Below are positions 52,306-60,675 of a stretch of DNA of 64,000 nt, in pieces (the first letter of the stretch is position 1; every line of letters begins with the position of its first letter). Below the pieces are notes generated by a model. That model was not told where the DNA came from. It searched no databases and saw only the letters and a program-made list of their open reading frames with translations. The stretch is from an uncultured Bacteroidales bacterium. GTDB taxonomy: Bacteria; Bacteroidota; Bacteroidia; Bacteroidales; Muribaculaceae. The stretch is taken from assembly GCA_902793405.1 (NCBI GenBank), contig CADBDH010000010.1, positions 1 to 64,000 of the forward strand, written 5' to 3'. Made by a program: the position numbers and the translations under genes.

Positions 52306-52449
52306 ACAAAAGTAGTGCAAGCCGAGCACAGAACAAAGAATTTATTCTTTTTTTGTCGAGGCGCAGCCTATTTTCGCCGTCAGGCAAAAGTAGTGCAAGC
52401 CGAGCACAGAACAAAAGAATTTATTCTTTTTTATGTCGAGGCGCAGCCT
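52306..52449 (-). repeat. Two tandem ~65-bp elements (78-bp period) each with a promoter box
   Basis: Copy 1 at 52306-52369 and copy 2 at 52384-52449 are nearly identical: CAAAAGTAGTGCAAGCCGAG, a CACAGAACAAA stretch, a small AAAGAATTTATTCTTT hairpin, then GTCGAGGCGCAGCCT. Read on the minus strand, each contains TACTTTTG (52314-52307 and 52392-52385), a -7 match. A third box, TATCTTTG, is at 52471-52464. The nearer box would give a leader of about 20 nt for nupG. I recall similar GCAAGCCGAG sequences in other Bacteroidales spacers; a search is needed. Confidence 0.75.
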
Positions 52450-52486
52450 GATTAGCCATCTTGCAAAGATAGTAAAAAAACGGCGA

Positions 52487-53083
52487 TTATTCGCCGCTTT
52501 GTTGCGCATTCGTCTTCTGAGCGATGATTTTTTGGATTTTGGCGGCACGCTCATACTCCTCCTTGTCCACATAGTGCTGCATACGGCGCTCCAGTTTTTC
52601 GACAGGCAAGTCCTCGAGCCGCACGGGTTTTTGGGGCTTGTAGTCACCGTCGCGTCGCCACTCATAGCTGGTGAGGTTCATCACCTCGGGCGTTGTGTAG
52701 ATGGGTGTACCGGTGCGCAAGGCGATAGCGATGGCGTCGCTCGTGCGCGAGTCAATGTCCACTTGCGTCTCGCCGTTGCTCACATGCAGCATCGCGGCGA
52801 ACACGCCATCCTTAAAGCTGTAGATGGTGACCCGCTTCAACTCGATGCCGTAGGCATGAAACATGCTCACAAACAAGTCATGGGTCAAGGGCCGCGACGG
52901 CATCACCTGCTCCAGGTTCACAGCGATGGACTGTGCCTCGGCAGCACCGACGACGATGGGGATGCGCCGTGCCTCGTCGGGAGTGCTGTCGGCATTCTCG
53001 AGCAGCAGGGCATAAGCACCGGGCTGTACCTCGCTACGGGTAATGCCTAACACCTTCAACGCTATCAGATTTTCGTTCTCCAT
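52487..53083 (-). CDS. Bifunctional nuclease-domain protein with UVR motif
   Basis: 198 residues from the ATG at 53083; the longer frame begins above the promoter. The N-terminal part (about 1-140) is the BFN/DUF151 domain (VLGITRSEVQPGAYALLLEN, RIPIVVGAAEAQSIA, RPLTHDLFVSMFHAYG, DSRTSDAIAIALRTGTPIY). A C-terminal UvrB/UvrC-like motif (KEEYERAAKIQKII) follows. The family was described from plants as a nuclease on RNA and DNA; its bacterial role is unclear. Single gene with its own promoter. Confidence 0.88.
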   Translation of the reverse strand: MENENLIALKVLGITRSEVQPGAYALLLENADSTPDEARRIPIVVGAAEAQSIAVNLEQVMPSRPLTHDLFVSMFHAYGIELKRVTIYSFKDGVFAAMLHVSNGETQVDIDSRTSDAIAIALRTGTPIYTTPEVMNLTSYEWRRDGDYKPQKPVRLEDLPVEKLERRMQHYVDKEEYERAAKIQKIIAQKTNAQQSGE

Positions 53084-53106
53084 TTCAAAACATCTTTTAC
53101 CGCTTG

Positions 53107-53137
53107 CAAAAATAGCGAGATTTCCCGATTGTACCAA
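53107..53137 (-). promoter_or_regulatory. Promoter of the bifunctional nuclease gene
   Basis: Minus-strand TTG (53137-53135), 20 bases, TATTTTTG (53114-53107). It fixes the ATG at 53083 as the start. Confidence 0.65.
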
Positions 53138-53152
53138 GCATTGTCAATAACT

Positions 53153-54970
53153 TTACGGAACAGAGTTGACCAGCCGGTCATAGTCCAGGCCGTCATAGAT
53201 GAGCCGCTTGGCAGGACGATAGGCGGGATGCAGCACGTTGCGGGTGCTGTCGTTCCACTGGCTGTCGACCATGCCGAGCCACAACATCATCTGCCCCAGA
53301 TTGTCGCTCATGAACGGACGGGCAGCCGCGCCATCGATAGCTGCGACACGGTCGGGGTAACGCTGCTTGTAGAGCGGCGAATACCATACCAGCAGGGGAA
53401 TGCTGTTCTCGTAGCGAACCATCTGGGCGGTCTTTTGGGGATTGTGGTCGCGCTCCATGAAGTCACGGTAGTCAAACACCTCCTCGCCATGGTCGCTCAG
53501 CATCACCACCACGGCATTGCAGTCACGGTAATGGTCCAGGATGCCGGCCAGCACGGCATCGTTGTAACGGGTTGCACGGTCATAATCGAGCATGATGCCG
53601 CGATGCCGCTCATCGATATAGGGGGCAGTAGCATTCGGTACGTCGGCGGCTGTCCACACCTCCCAATCGGGTGTGTGGGGGTAGCGTGCGCCATAATCGG
53701 TGTGTTGACCCATCAGGTGGAAAATCACGAGTCTGAGGGCCTCGGGTTTCCACTGGCTGTAATATTGATTCACCAGGTCGCCGTCAAACTCGCAGACGGT
53801 GTCGTTAACGGCATGATAGACCTGTTGCATGATCTCGGGAGCAAACAGGAACGAATTGAGCGATGCGGCAAACGTCTCGCCCACCATGAAGTCGCGCTGG
53901 TTGTCCCACAGGTCAATTTGCCAGCCGGCCCTGCGCATGACGGCGGGCCACATCGGCTTCTCATACCATTTCTCGCCATGGCCTATACTGTTCAGGCTGA
54001 GCATGTTCTGGATGGTGACACTCGTCAGGTTGAAGGGCGCGATGGCATCGGTGAATACCGTGAGCAGGCCCTTGTCGCGCTCGGCTGCCATCAGCGGGGA
54101 CGTCTCCAGCGAGTACCCATACAGGCTGGAATGCCACTTGTTGTAGCTCTCGCCGATGACCAGAACGAGTTCCAACGAGTCGGCGGCACACAGCGCTTGG
54201 CCTGTGGTCGCTGTCTTGACGGCAAGGTCGATGGCGACTTGCGTCTCCTGGCGCTGGAACTTCAGCGTCAATATCGACGCATGCAGCGTCGAGAACACGT
54301 CATTGCTGTGGTAGCGCGCCTCGGCCATCTCCAATTCATACAGGCTGTGATAGGGCATCACCAGTTTGTGGCCCAGCCACAATCCCTGCAACAGCATGGC
54401 AACCAGCACAATAGCAGTAATCACAGCAGGCACAGGGCGCAACAGGAACTGAGCGATGGGGCGCCGTTTCCACTCGGCGATGAGCGCCACAATCAGGGTA
54501 AATCCCGCTATCAGCAGCGCCCGTTGTGTGCCATGGGCGCCAATCCACGAGCGCAGGAATTCGCTGCTCTCGCCGCGGTTTGTCTCGACAAGCAGCTGCA
54601 ACACCTGGGGAGTATAGGACGTGTGGAAATTTCGCATCAGGAACAACGCTACCACCCACTGCAGTATCAACACTATGTAAATCAGCGTCTTGACGAGCCT
54701 TTTGTGTGGCAATTTAGAGACCAGCCACACGACCAGCGTGGCCACGACGGCCACAACGCACATGTTGCACAAGGCCCCTAAAAACACGCCGGCAGGCAGC
54801 TCGTGGAACCACCGCCAGTGATACTCCATGCTCTGCCACGACTGTGGCACCAGCGTAATGAGCATCGTGAGCCACAACGGCCACTCCTGGGCCACTGGGC
54901 GCACAAACGCACGCAACATCGACAGGATTTTATGATTTTTCTCTTTATGGATGGCGGTGTTCATCGGCAT
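53153..54970 (-). CDS. Phosphoethanolamine transferase-like membrane sulfatase-fold protein
   Basis: 605 residues from the ATG at 54970. Five hydrophobic helices in the first ~220 residues, then a periplasmic sulfatase-fold domain. Motifs: LVLVIGESYNKWHSSLYGY (metal-binding Glu), nucleophile Thr about 317 in NLTSVTIQNMLS, IDLWDNQRDF, VIFHLMGQHTDYGARYP, DYDRATRYNDAVLAGIL and VVMLSDHGEEV. These enzymes move phosphoethanolamine from phosphatidylethanolamine to lipid A or surface glycans. It starts 20 bases after mnmA. Substrate is inferred from family. Confidence 0.85.
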   Translation of the reverse strand: MPMNTAIHKEKNHKILSMLRAFVRPVAQEWPLWLTMLITLVPQSWQSMEYHWRWFHELPAGVFLGALCNMCVVAVVATLVVWLVSKLPHKRLVKTLIYIVLILQWVVALFLMRNFHTSYTPQVLQLLVETNRGESSEFLRSWIGAHGTQRALLIAGFTLIVALIAEWKRRPIAQFLLRPVPAVITAIVLVAMLLQGLWLGHKLVMPYHSLYELEMAEARYHSNDVFSTLHASILTLKFQRQETQVAIDLAVKTATTGQALCAADSLELVLVIGESYNKWHSSLYGYSLETSPLMAAERDKGLLTVFTDAIAPFNLTSVTIQNMLSLNSIGHGEKWYEKPMWPAVMRRAGWQIDLWDNQRDFMVGETFAASLNSFLFAPEIMQQVYHAVNDTVCEFDGDLVNQYYSQWKPEALRLVIFHLMGQHTDYGARYPHTPDWEVWTAADVPNATAPYIDERHRGIMLDYDRATRYNDAVLAGILDHYRDCNAVVVMLSDHGEEVFDYRDFMERDHNPQKTAQMVRYENSIPLLVWYSPLYKQRYPDRVAAIDGAAARPFMSDNLGQMMLWLGMVDSQWNDSTRNVLHPAYRPAKRLIYDGLDYDRLVNSVP

Positions 54971-54990
54971 TATTGCTGGTTCACGGACAA

Positions 54991-56055
54991 TCAGTTGGTG
55001 ATGATGCCACTGCCATAGCACAGCTCGCCCCGCGCGTCATAGATGACGGCAAACTGCCCTGGGGCGATGCCCTGCACGTCCTCCTCGCTCTCGACAACCC
55101 ACTGGCGGTCTTCGATGTGGGTAAGCTTGCCGCGCATGATGTGGGGAGTGTGGCGGTTCTTGAACATGATGTCAACAGGCCCCTCGGTTCCTTCCCAGGG
55201 GTTGCCCGAGATGAAGTGCATCTCGTCGAGCCGCAACGTGCGGCCATACTGCTTGGCTGTGCCATAGCCGTTGGAGACGTAGATGACGTTCTCCTTGACA
55301 TTCTTGCGCACCACATACCAGGGGCCGCCGCTCAGGCCCAAGCCCTTGCGCTGGCCGATGGTGTGGAACCAATAGCCGCGGTGCTCACCCAGTTTGCGGC
55401 CCGTTTCCAGCTCGATGATGGGACCAGGGCGCTCGCCCAGGTGGCGGCGGATGAAGTCATTGTAATCGATTTGACCCAAAAAGCAGATGCCCTGGCTGTC
55501 GCGGCGATGCGCGTTGGGCAGGTGAGCAGCCTCGGCAATGCGTCGCACTTCCTCCTTGGGCATGTTGCCGATGGGGAACATGACGTGCAGCAACTGATCA
55601 TAGGTGATCTGGGCCAGGAAGTCGGTCTGGTCCTTGACGGGATCGACCGCAGTGGCCAGGTATTTGACGCCGTCGACCATGCGCGTAGTGGCATAGTGGC
55701 CAGTGGCAGTCATGTCAAAGTCCTTGCCCCATCGCTGCTCGAAAAAGCCGAACTTGATCATGCGGTTGCACATCATGTCGGGGTTGGGCGTGAGGCCCTC
55801 ACGCACGGTGCGCAGGGCATATTCCATCACGTGGTCCCAATACTCCTCGTGCAGCGACACCACCTCAAGGGGCAAGCCATAGCGATGCGCTATCAGGGTG
55901 CACATCTCGATATCCTCTTCGGCACTGCAGTCGCCCTCGTCATTATCCATGCCGATGCGAATGTAAAACAAGTGCAGGTCCTCGCCCTGCTCCTTCAGTT
56001 GGTGGACCACTACTGCGCTGTCCACACCACCCGATATGAGAACTGCAATGCTCAC
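54991..56055 (-). CDS. mnmA: tRNA-specific 2-thiouridylase
   Basis: 354 residues. It adds sulfur to C2 of the wobble uridine in tRNA Lys, Glu and Gln. Motifs: P-loop SGGVDSAV (8-15), first catalytic Cys about 95 in [32 protein letters not shown] with the second Cys about 190, and [20 protein letters not shown]. Its leader is another heptamer array. Downstream lies the phosphoethanolamine transferase-like gene. Confidence 0.95.
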   Translation of the reverse strand: MSIAVLISGGVDSAVVVHQLKEQGEDLHLFYIRIGMDNDEGDCSAEEDIEMCTLIAHRYGLPLEVVSLHEEYWDHVMEYALRTVREGLTPNPDMMCNRMIKFGFFEQRWGKDFDMTATGHYATTRMVDGVKYLATAVDPVKDQTDFLAQITYDQLLHVMFPIGNMPKEEVRRIAEAAHLPNAHRRDSQGICFLGQIDYNDFIRRHLGERPGPIIELETGRKLGEHRGYWFHTIGQRKGLGLSGGPWYVVRKNVKENVIYVSNGYGTAKQYGRTLRLDEMHFISGNPWEGTEGPVDIMFKNRHTPHIMRGKLTHIEDRQWVVESEEDVQGIAPGQFAVIYDARGELCYGSGIITN

Positions 56056-56057
56056 GG

Positions 56058-56092
56058 AGTTTTTAGTTTTTAGTCCTTAGTTGTTAGTTGTT
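56058..56092. repeat. Heptameric repeat array before mnmA
   Basis: TAGTTTT, TAGTCCT, TAGTTGT, TAGTTGT immediately upstream of the mnmA start codon (minus strand), in the gap after doxX. Confidence 0.85.
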
Positions 56093-56098
56093 TGGCCA

Positions 56099-56584
56099 TC
56101 AGGCGTTGTCGATGACATGCTCGTCGTCGGCGCTCTCGGTGAAATGGGCGGCAATGATGTAATCCAGCGATATTTTGCCGGGACCTGCCAGCAGCAGGAA
56201 CACAAAGATGCCGATGAACATTACCGGATAGCCCGGCTGAAAGTTAAACAGCTGATTGGTAATAGAATCGGGCGACGACATGATGATGTTCTCGGCAACG
56301 AGCATCAATGCCATGGGGAAAAGCACAGCCAGACGGGTGAGAAGACCCAGCATGATGCAAACGGCACACAACAGCTCGAGCGCCACCAGCACCGTCATCG
56401 ACATTTCGGGACTCATGCCCAGAAAGCCCTGAAACGTGGGCACTATCTGCTCAAAACTCAGCATCTGGCGGATGCACAGCTGCAGGAACATGATACCAGT
56501 GAACAGGCGCAGGAACAGGCGTGACAAGTTGCTGTAGGTGTGGCCTGCACTATAGAGGAACAAGTTCTTGAAAAATCGTGTCAT
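56099..56584 (-). CDS. DoxX-family membrane protein
   Basis: 161 residues with four hydrophobic helices (RLFLRLFTGIMFLQLCIRQML, LVALELLCAVCIMLGLLTRLA, FPMALMLVAENIIM, FIGIFVFLLLAGPG). The LGLLTRLA and LLAGPGxxSLD stretches are typical of the DoxX family, inner-membrane proteins tied loosely to redox or oxidative stress. It lies 43 bases before mnmA on the same strand. Specific role unknown. Confidence 0.85.
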   Translation of the reverse strand: MTRFFKNLFLYSAGHTYSNLSRLFLRLFTGIMFLQLCIRQMLSFEQIVPTFQGFLGMSPEMSMTVLVALELLCAVCIMLGLLTRLAVLFPMALMLVAENIIMSSPDSITNQLFNFQPGYPVMFIGIFVFLLLAGPGKISLDYIIAAHFTESADDEHVIDNA

Positions 56585-56659
56585 ATCGCTATCTATTGAA
56601 CTTAAATTTCTAAACCGATACTAAAACAGTCTAATGTGAACGTCTTGTGAACCAAGAAA

Positions 56660-57562
56660 TTAATAATTCGGGTTCACTGCCGACATCAATCCCTCGACCG
56701 AGAGGCTCTTATTTACAATCTTGCGCTCGCCATCCAGCACATAGCAGCATGGGAAGATGCGCAAGTCGAGCTGACTTGACAAGCTCTCGCTGCAACCCAC
56801 AGTCCAGTTGTCGCAATAGCCAGCAGCTGCTGCAGCCCATTCGCTGCTGTAACCATTCATGGACAGGCACAACAGCTTGGCATTGCCCGACTCGAGCAAT
56901 GCGTTCAAGGCAACATCGGTGCTCAGGCGCAGACGGCCAATCGTGCTGTCGGTACTGCCGTCAACAAACAACAGGATATAGGTATCACACTCGGGCAATT
57001 CGCTCAAGCGATGCTTCAACCCGTCAATGCCAACATACTCAAAATCAAGCTCTGCGCCCACCTGGACAGCATTGATGCGTGCCAACTGGCTTCCATAATA
57101 ATCACGCACCTGCTTGGAAACGCTCTTGTTTGATGCAATCGTCTTAATGAAAGCCACATACACCTCATCGCTCCAGTATTCGGCCTCAGGACCATAGAGC
57201 GCGCGCTCGGCAACCTCGCCCAGCTTAATCAGGTTTGTCGTGTTGGACTGTGCCTTGTTGACCAGATTGCGCACCACCGACAAGACGATATTGCGGTGTG
57301 AATAGCGGAAGAAATCGACGAAGTCACGGAATGTGTTCTCGAAGGCCGTATCGTCGGTCACCGGTTTGCTGATGTCGTAATTGTCCCAAAAATGGGTGAT
57401 GATATAGTTGCAACGGCTCTCCAGGCTGGAGCAGCTGTCGGGCGCCATCGGATAGGCGAACAGGGTGCCAGGCTGCTGCTCGGCCAGTTGAACCTGGGCC
57501 GACGCCAGCGGGCACATCAAGAATAATGCTATGATAAAGAAGAAATAACGTTTCATTGTCAT
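56660..57562 (-). CDS. Exported DUF5106-type protein with thioredoxin-like C terminus
   Basis: 300 residues from the first ATG (57562); a GTG four codons earlier is possible. Signal peptide ends ASA. An N-terminal helical half (NYIITHFWDNYDISKPV, FENTFRDFVDFFRYSHR, EYWSDEVYVAFIKT) fits DUF5106, seen in Bacteroidota before thioredoxin-like domains. The C-terminal half (CDTYILLFVDGS, LCLSMNGYSSEW, LRIFPCCYVLDGERKIV) has the fold's strands and the RIFPxxYVLD cis-Pro region but no CxxC redox pair, so it is unlikely to be an active thiol oxidoreductase. Role unknown. Confidence 0.75.
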   Translation of the reverse strand: MTMKRYFFFIIALFLMCPLASAQVQLAEQQPGTLFAYPMAPDSCSSLESRCNYIITHFWDNYDISKPVTDDTAFENTFRDFVDFFRYSHRNIVLSVVRNLVNKAQSNTTNLIKLGEVAERALYGPEAEYWSDEVYVAFIKTIASNKSVSKQVRDYYGSQLARINAVQVGAELDFEYVGIDGLKHRLSELPECDTYILLFVDGSTDSTIGRLRLSTDVALNALLESGNAKLLCLSMNGYSSEWAAAAAGYCDNWTVGCSESLSSQLDLRIFPCCYVLDGERKIVNKSLSVEGLMSAVNPNY

Positions 57563-57698
57563 CTTTTGTTTCACTTCTAACCTGCTAAATTACTACAAAT
57601 GCGACAAACACAAGGCATACCTCCTGAAAAAAGACAGAATTACAACATTTTTTCACAGTCACGGCTCATCAACGTAACCATTCCGTCGTTTTACCCCA

Positions 57699-57824
57699 CG
57701 CAAAGGCGCAAAGGCGCTAAGTATTCAAACCACCATAACAACTATTTGCGTTAACTACCATAACAACTATTCATTTGGGACATCCGCGTTGATTGGTTTC
57801 ACGCTAAGGTGTTAAGGCGCTATC
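57699..57824. repeat. Octameric and 25-base direct repeats
   Basis: CGCAAAGG units with period 8 at 57699-57721 and a relative (CGCTAAGG TGTTAAGG CGCTATC) at 57802-57824. Between them ACCATAACAACTATT occurs twice, 25 bases apart (57732 and 57757). No gene is seen in 57563-57857. Confidence 0.7.
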
Positions 57825-57857
57825 TTCTTTGTTATTCAACTGTTATTCTAAAAAAGT

Positions 57858-57890
57858 GTGCAGGAAGCGGGTGTTCCCTGTTTCCTGCAC
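57858..57890 (-). terminator. Strong terminator-like hairpin (minus strand)
   Basis: GTGCAGGAA and TTTCCTGCAC arms extend inward to about 13 pairs, followed on the minus strand by ACTTTTTTAG. It lies directly after the candidate small RNA, so two terminators sit in series. Confidence 0.7.
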
Positions 57891-57892
57891 CT

Positions 57893-57963
57893 CAAAAAAG
57901 GCCTTCATTGAATCCAATACAGTTTTCAAGCGTAATTATCGAAGGGCAATGAAGGCAAATTGA
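57893..57963 (-). ncRNA. Candidate small RNA, about 70 nt
   Basis: On the minus strand a -7 box (57976-57969) predicts a start near 57963. The RNA closes with GCCTTCATTG (57956-57947) pairing with CAATGAAGGC (57910-57901), and CTTTTTTGAG follows. The 36-base interior is A+T rich and mostly unpaired by eye. No matching RNA family is known to me. It lies between the SGNH esterase and DUF5106 genes and belongs to neither, since a second terminator separates it from DUF5106. Confidence 0.55.
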
Positions 57964-57968
57964 TGTTG

Positions 57969-57976
57969 CAAAGGTA
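57969..57976 (-). promoter_or_regulatory. -7 box of the candidate small RNA
   Basis: Minus-strand TACCTTTG; no clear -33 at 19-20 bases. Confidence 0.55.
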
Positions 57977-58130
57977 ATAGACACATGACTGCCCAGACTA
58001 GGAATAGCAAAAGAAAAAGCTTGGATATTTTTGTTTATTTTTACCCGAAATTTGTGATTTTTTGACCCAACAAAAACACGAATGTACTAATTTCCAATAT
58101 TTTAGCCTTTCAAACGCCAATAAAAGAAAA

Positions 58131-58153
58131 CTGGCCCCGCAATGGAAGCCAGC
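58131..58153 (-). terminator. Terminator after the SGNH hydrolase gene
   Basis: Minus strand GCTGGC and GCCAG arms followed by TTTTCTTTTATT, about 40 bases past the stop; it closes the MurNAc cluster. Confidence 0.7.
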
Positions 58154-58192
58154 TTTCTTGTTTCCTGGTCAATACCGCCCTGTAGGGTGGGA

Positions 58193-58852
58193 TCACTTGA
58201 TATAGGGCTTGATGGCGTCGCGCCAGATGAGGTAGCCCTTGCCCATGAGGTGCAGACCGTCGTTGGTCAGGTCGGCGCGCAAGCGGCCCTGGTCATCAAC
58301 AAACAGCGGATACAGGTTAATCCATGTTACGCCCTGACGGCGAGCCACCTGCTCGAGCAGTTCGTTGGCCTCGACGACGACATGGTCACGGCCCTTGAGC
58401 AGTTTCCACTCGCGCACGTCGTTGTTGAACGGCAACAGGCTCTGCAGGTAGATTTTTGTCCTGGGAGATCCTTTCTTCACTATCATGATAAGTTTCTCGG
58501 TCACACGGGCAATGCTGTCGGCACTCACGTCGTGCGAGATGTCGTTCACGCCGCACATGATGAACAGTTTCTTGGGCTGTCCCTCGATGATGGGCCCAAC
58601 GCGGTCAATCATTCCCTGGACGATATCGCCCACAATGCCGCGGTTCTTGATATGCCTGTTGTTCAACAGCTCGTTGAACTCGCAACCGTCGGTCAGGCTG
58701 TTGCCCAGCATGACGATATCCTTCTTGCCGATGGGCAACTCGTCGAAGAGCGTCGCCCGCCGCGCATAGTACACGTCCTGGTTGGCCTGGGCTACAGCAG
58801 TGAGGCACATCAGCGCCACCACAACCAAAAACACTAACCTCCTCATCATCAA
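58193..58852 (-). CDS. SGNH/GDSL-family esterase, exported
   Basis: 219 residues. Signal peptide ends AVAQ. All four SGNH blocks are visible: Ser52 in MLGNSLTDG, Gly in NRGIVGDIVQG, Asn in MCGVNDIS and DGLHLMGKGY with the Asp-His pair. Length and motifs fit acetylesterases of the sialate/xylan/platelet-activating-factor acetylhydrolase type. Being the last gene of a MurNAc salvage cluster, it may remove O-acetyl groups from peptidoglycan fragments; the substrate is inferred. Confidence 0.85.
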   Translation of the reverse strand: MMMRRLVFLVVVALMCLTAVAQANQDVYYARRATLFDELPIGKKDIVMLGNSLTDGCEFNELLNNRHIKNRGIVGDIVQGMIDRVGPIIEGQPKKLFIMCGVNDISHDVSADSIARVTEKLIMIVKKGSPRTKIYLQSLLPFNNDVREWKLLKGRDHVVVEANELLEQVARRQGVTWINLYPLFVDDQGRLRADLTNDGLHLMGKGYLIWRDAIKPYIK

Positions 58853-58856
58853 AAAA

Positions 58857-58888
58857 ACTATTAACTGTTAACTATTAACTGTTAACTG
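58857..58888. repeat. Heptameric repeat array, ACTRTTA
   Basis: AACTATT and AACTGTT alternate with period 7 across the murQ stop codon and up to the SGNH gene start. Confidence 0.8.
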
Positions 58889-59697
58889 CCCCTGTAGGCG
58901 TCGATGGCCTTTTTTACCGAGCCGTGGAGCAACAGCAGGCGCTTGGCCTCCTCGTACGGCAATTTCAGTTCCTCGACAATCCAGCGGGTACCGCGGTCCA
59001 CGAGTTTCTGGTTGGTGAGCTGCATGTTCACCATCTTGTTGCCCTTGACGCGCCCCATCTGTATCATCACGGTGGTCGAAATCATGTTGCAGATCATCTT
59101 CTGCCCCGTTCCGCTCTTCATGCGGGAACTGCCCGTTACGAACTCTGGCCCGACAACCATCTCGATGGCAATCTCGGCAGCCTCGCTCACGGGAGCGCCG
59201 GGATTGCTGGTGATGGCAGCGGTGAGACAGCCGTTGGCTCGTGCGTCACGCAGGGCGCCGATGACATAGGGGGTTGTTCCCGATGCGGCGATGCCGATGA
59301 CGGTGTCGAGCGGCGTCACCTTGTGCTCCTGCAGGTCTTTCCAGCCCTGGGAAGTATCGTCCTCGGCATTCTCGACGGCGTTGCGCAATGCGATATCACC
59401 GCCGGCAATGATGCCGATAATCCAGTCGGGAGACATGCCGAAGGTGGGCGGTATCTCACTCGCGTCAAGCACGCCCAAGCGGCCACTGGTGCCTGCACCC
59501 ATATAGAAGATGCGGCCACCCTTCTTCATGCGCTCGACGATGCCTTTCACCAGGCGTTCAATCTGCGGGATGGTCTTCTGCACCGCATCGGCCACCTTGT
59601 GGTCCTCCTGGTTGATATCGGTGAGGAGTTCAAGCACCGACTTCTTTTCCAGGTTATCGTATAGCGACGGTTGTTCGCTGATTTTCTCAAAACCCAT
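58882..59697 (-). CDS. murQ: N-acetylmuramic acid 6-phosphate etherase
   Basis: 271 residues. It removes the lactyl ether from MurNAc 6-phosphate, giving GlcNAc 6-phosphate and lactate. Sugar isomerase fold motifs: FYMGAGTSGRLGVLDASEIPP, IIAGGDIALRNAVENAED (catalytic Glu), GIAASGTTPYVIGAL and EFVTGSSRMKSGTGQKM. Its stop falls in a heptamer array before the esterase. Kinase partner is the BadF-type gene 47 bases upstream. Confidence 0.96.
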   Translation of the reverse strand: MGFEKISEQPSLYDNLEKKSVLELLTDINQEDHKVADAVQKTIPQIERLVKGIVERMKKGGRIFYMGAGTSGRLGVLDASEIPPTFGMSPDWIIGIIAGGDIALRNAVENAEDDTSQGWKDLQEHKVTPLDTVIGIAASGTTPYVIGALRDARANGCLTAAITSNPGAPVSEAAEIAIEMVVGPEFVTGSSRMKSGTGQKMICNMISTTVMIQMGRVKGNKMVNMQLTNQKLVDRGTRWIVEELKLPYEEAKRLLLLHGSVKKAIDAYRGS

Positions 59698-59744
59698 AAT
59701 CTTATCAAATTTTCATTCTACTACTATTCTTTTACAGTCGGCCT

Positions 59745-60596
59745 TCACGCCTCGGCCGAGTGGTACTTCACCAGACCCTCCATCGGGTCCTTGATGATTG
59801 TACCGATAGTGATGCCCAGCGCTTGGGCAGCCTCTTGCAGCACCGACTTCTGGAAGAAGGCTATCGAGCCCACGAAGTTACAGGGCAGTTCCTTGTAATT
59901 GGGATAGCTGGCCACGTTGCGGGTAAAGAAGTCGGTAAACGAGCGCAGCACGATGTTGTGGATCGACGGCTCGTCGATGTTATGCTCCAGGAAGGGGGCA
60001 AACTGGGCCAGGAAACGGTTGGCGGCGGGTTTGCGGTAAACCGACGTGATAATCGTCGTGTAGTCCAGGTTGTACTCCTTCATGAACTTGTCGCACAGGT
60101 GCTGCGGCAACTGCTTCTTCAGTACATCGCCCACGAGCAGTTTGCCCAACACGGCACCGCTGCCCTCATCGCCCAGGATATAGCCCAGGGGCGACACGTT
60201 CATCACCACCTTCTCGCCATCGTAGTAGCACGAGTTGCTGCCCGTGCCCATGATGCAGGCGATGCCCGGCTCGCGTCCGCAAACCGAACGCGCTGCAGCC
60301 AGCAGGTCACTGGCCACCTCAATCTTGCCAGCCGTGGCAAAGTTGGCACGCAAGGCGTTGATTACCTGCTGCTTGATCTCGTCCGAGATGATGCCGGCGC
60401 CATAGTAATGGATTTCGTCCACCTTGTAGTTGGTCAGGTGGGGCATCAACTCGCGTTTGATCTGTTCCTTCATCTCCTCCTCGGTGAGCAGGAGAGCATT
60501 CATTCCGGTAGTAAAGATTTGCGCTACCTTTTCTTTTCCATTGAGCAGCGTCCAGTTGATCTTGGTGGAGCCGCAATCAGCAATAAGAATCATCAT
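59745..60596 (-). CDS. BadF/BcrA-family amino-sugar kinase, likely MurNAc kinase
   Basis: 283 residues of the ASKHA (actin-like ATPase) fold. Phosphate-1 motif ILIADCGSTKINW, YYGAGI, phosphate-2 region CIMGTGSNSCYY and YILGDEGSGAVLGKLL fit N-acetylglucosamine kinase-like proteins. Next to murQ, namZ and a transporter it is most likely the cytosolic MurNAc kinase, as with MurK of Tannerella and Clostridium, which are of this family. GlcNAc kinase activity cannot be excluded. Its leader carries both a 7- and a 9-base repeat array. Confidence 0.88.
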   Translation of the reverse strand: MMILIADCGSTKINWTLLNGKEKVAQIFTTGMNALLLTEEEMKEQIKRELMPHLTNYKVDEIHYYGAGIISDEIKQQVINALRANFATAGKIEVASDLLAAARSVCGREPGIACIMGTGSNSCYYDGEKVVMNVSPLGYILGDEGSGAVLGKLLVGDVLKKQLPQHLCDKFMKEYNLDYTTIITSVYRKPAANRFLAQFAPFLEHNIDEPSIHNIVLRSFTDFFTRNVASYPNYKELPCNFVGSIAFFQKSVLQEAAQALGITIGTIIKDPMEGLVKYHSAEA

Positions 60597-60601
60597 TGTA
60601 T

Positions 60602-60675
60602 TTTAGTTTTTAGTTGTTAGTTCTTAGTTTTTAGTTTGATTTCTAGAAGTTCTAGATTTTCTAGACTATCTAGAT
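60602..60675. repeat. Heptamer plus CTAG nonamer arrays
   Basis: TAGTTTT, TAGTTGT, TAGTTCT, TAGTTTT, TAGTTTG (60605-60640) followed by four 9-base CTAG units (60641-60675). The order 7-mers then 9-mers, away from the start codon, repeats that at 2481-2632. Confidence 0.85.

Noticed and set aside
56660-57562. Active thioredoxin-like oxidoreductase
   Set aside because: The C-terminal fold looks thioredoxin-like but no CxxC motif is visible at the expected place.
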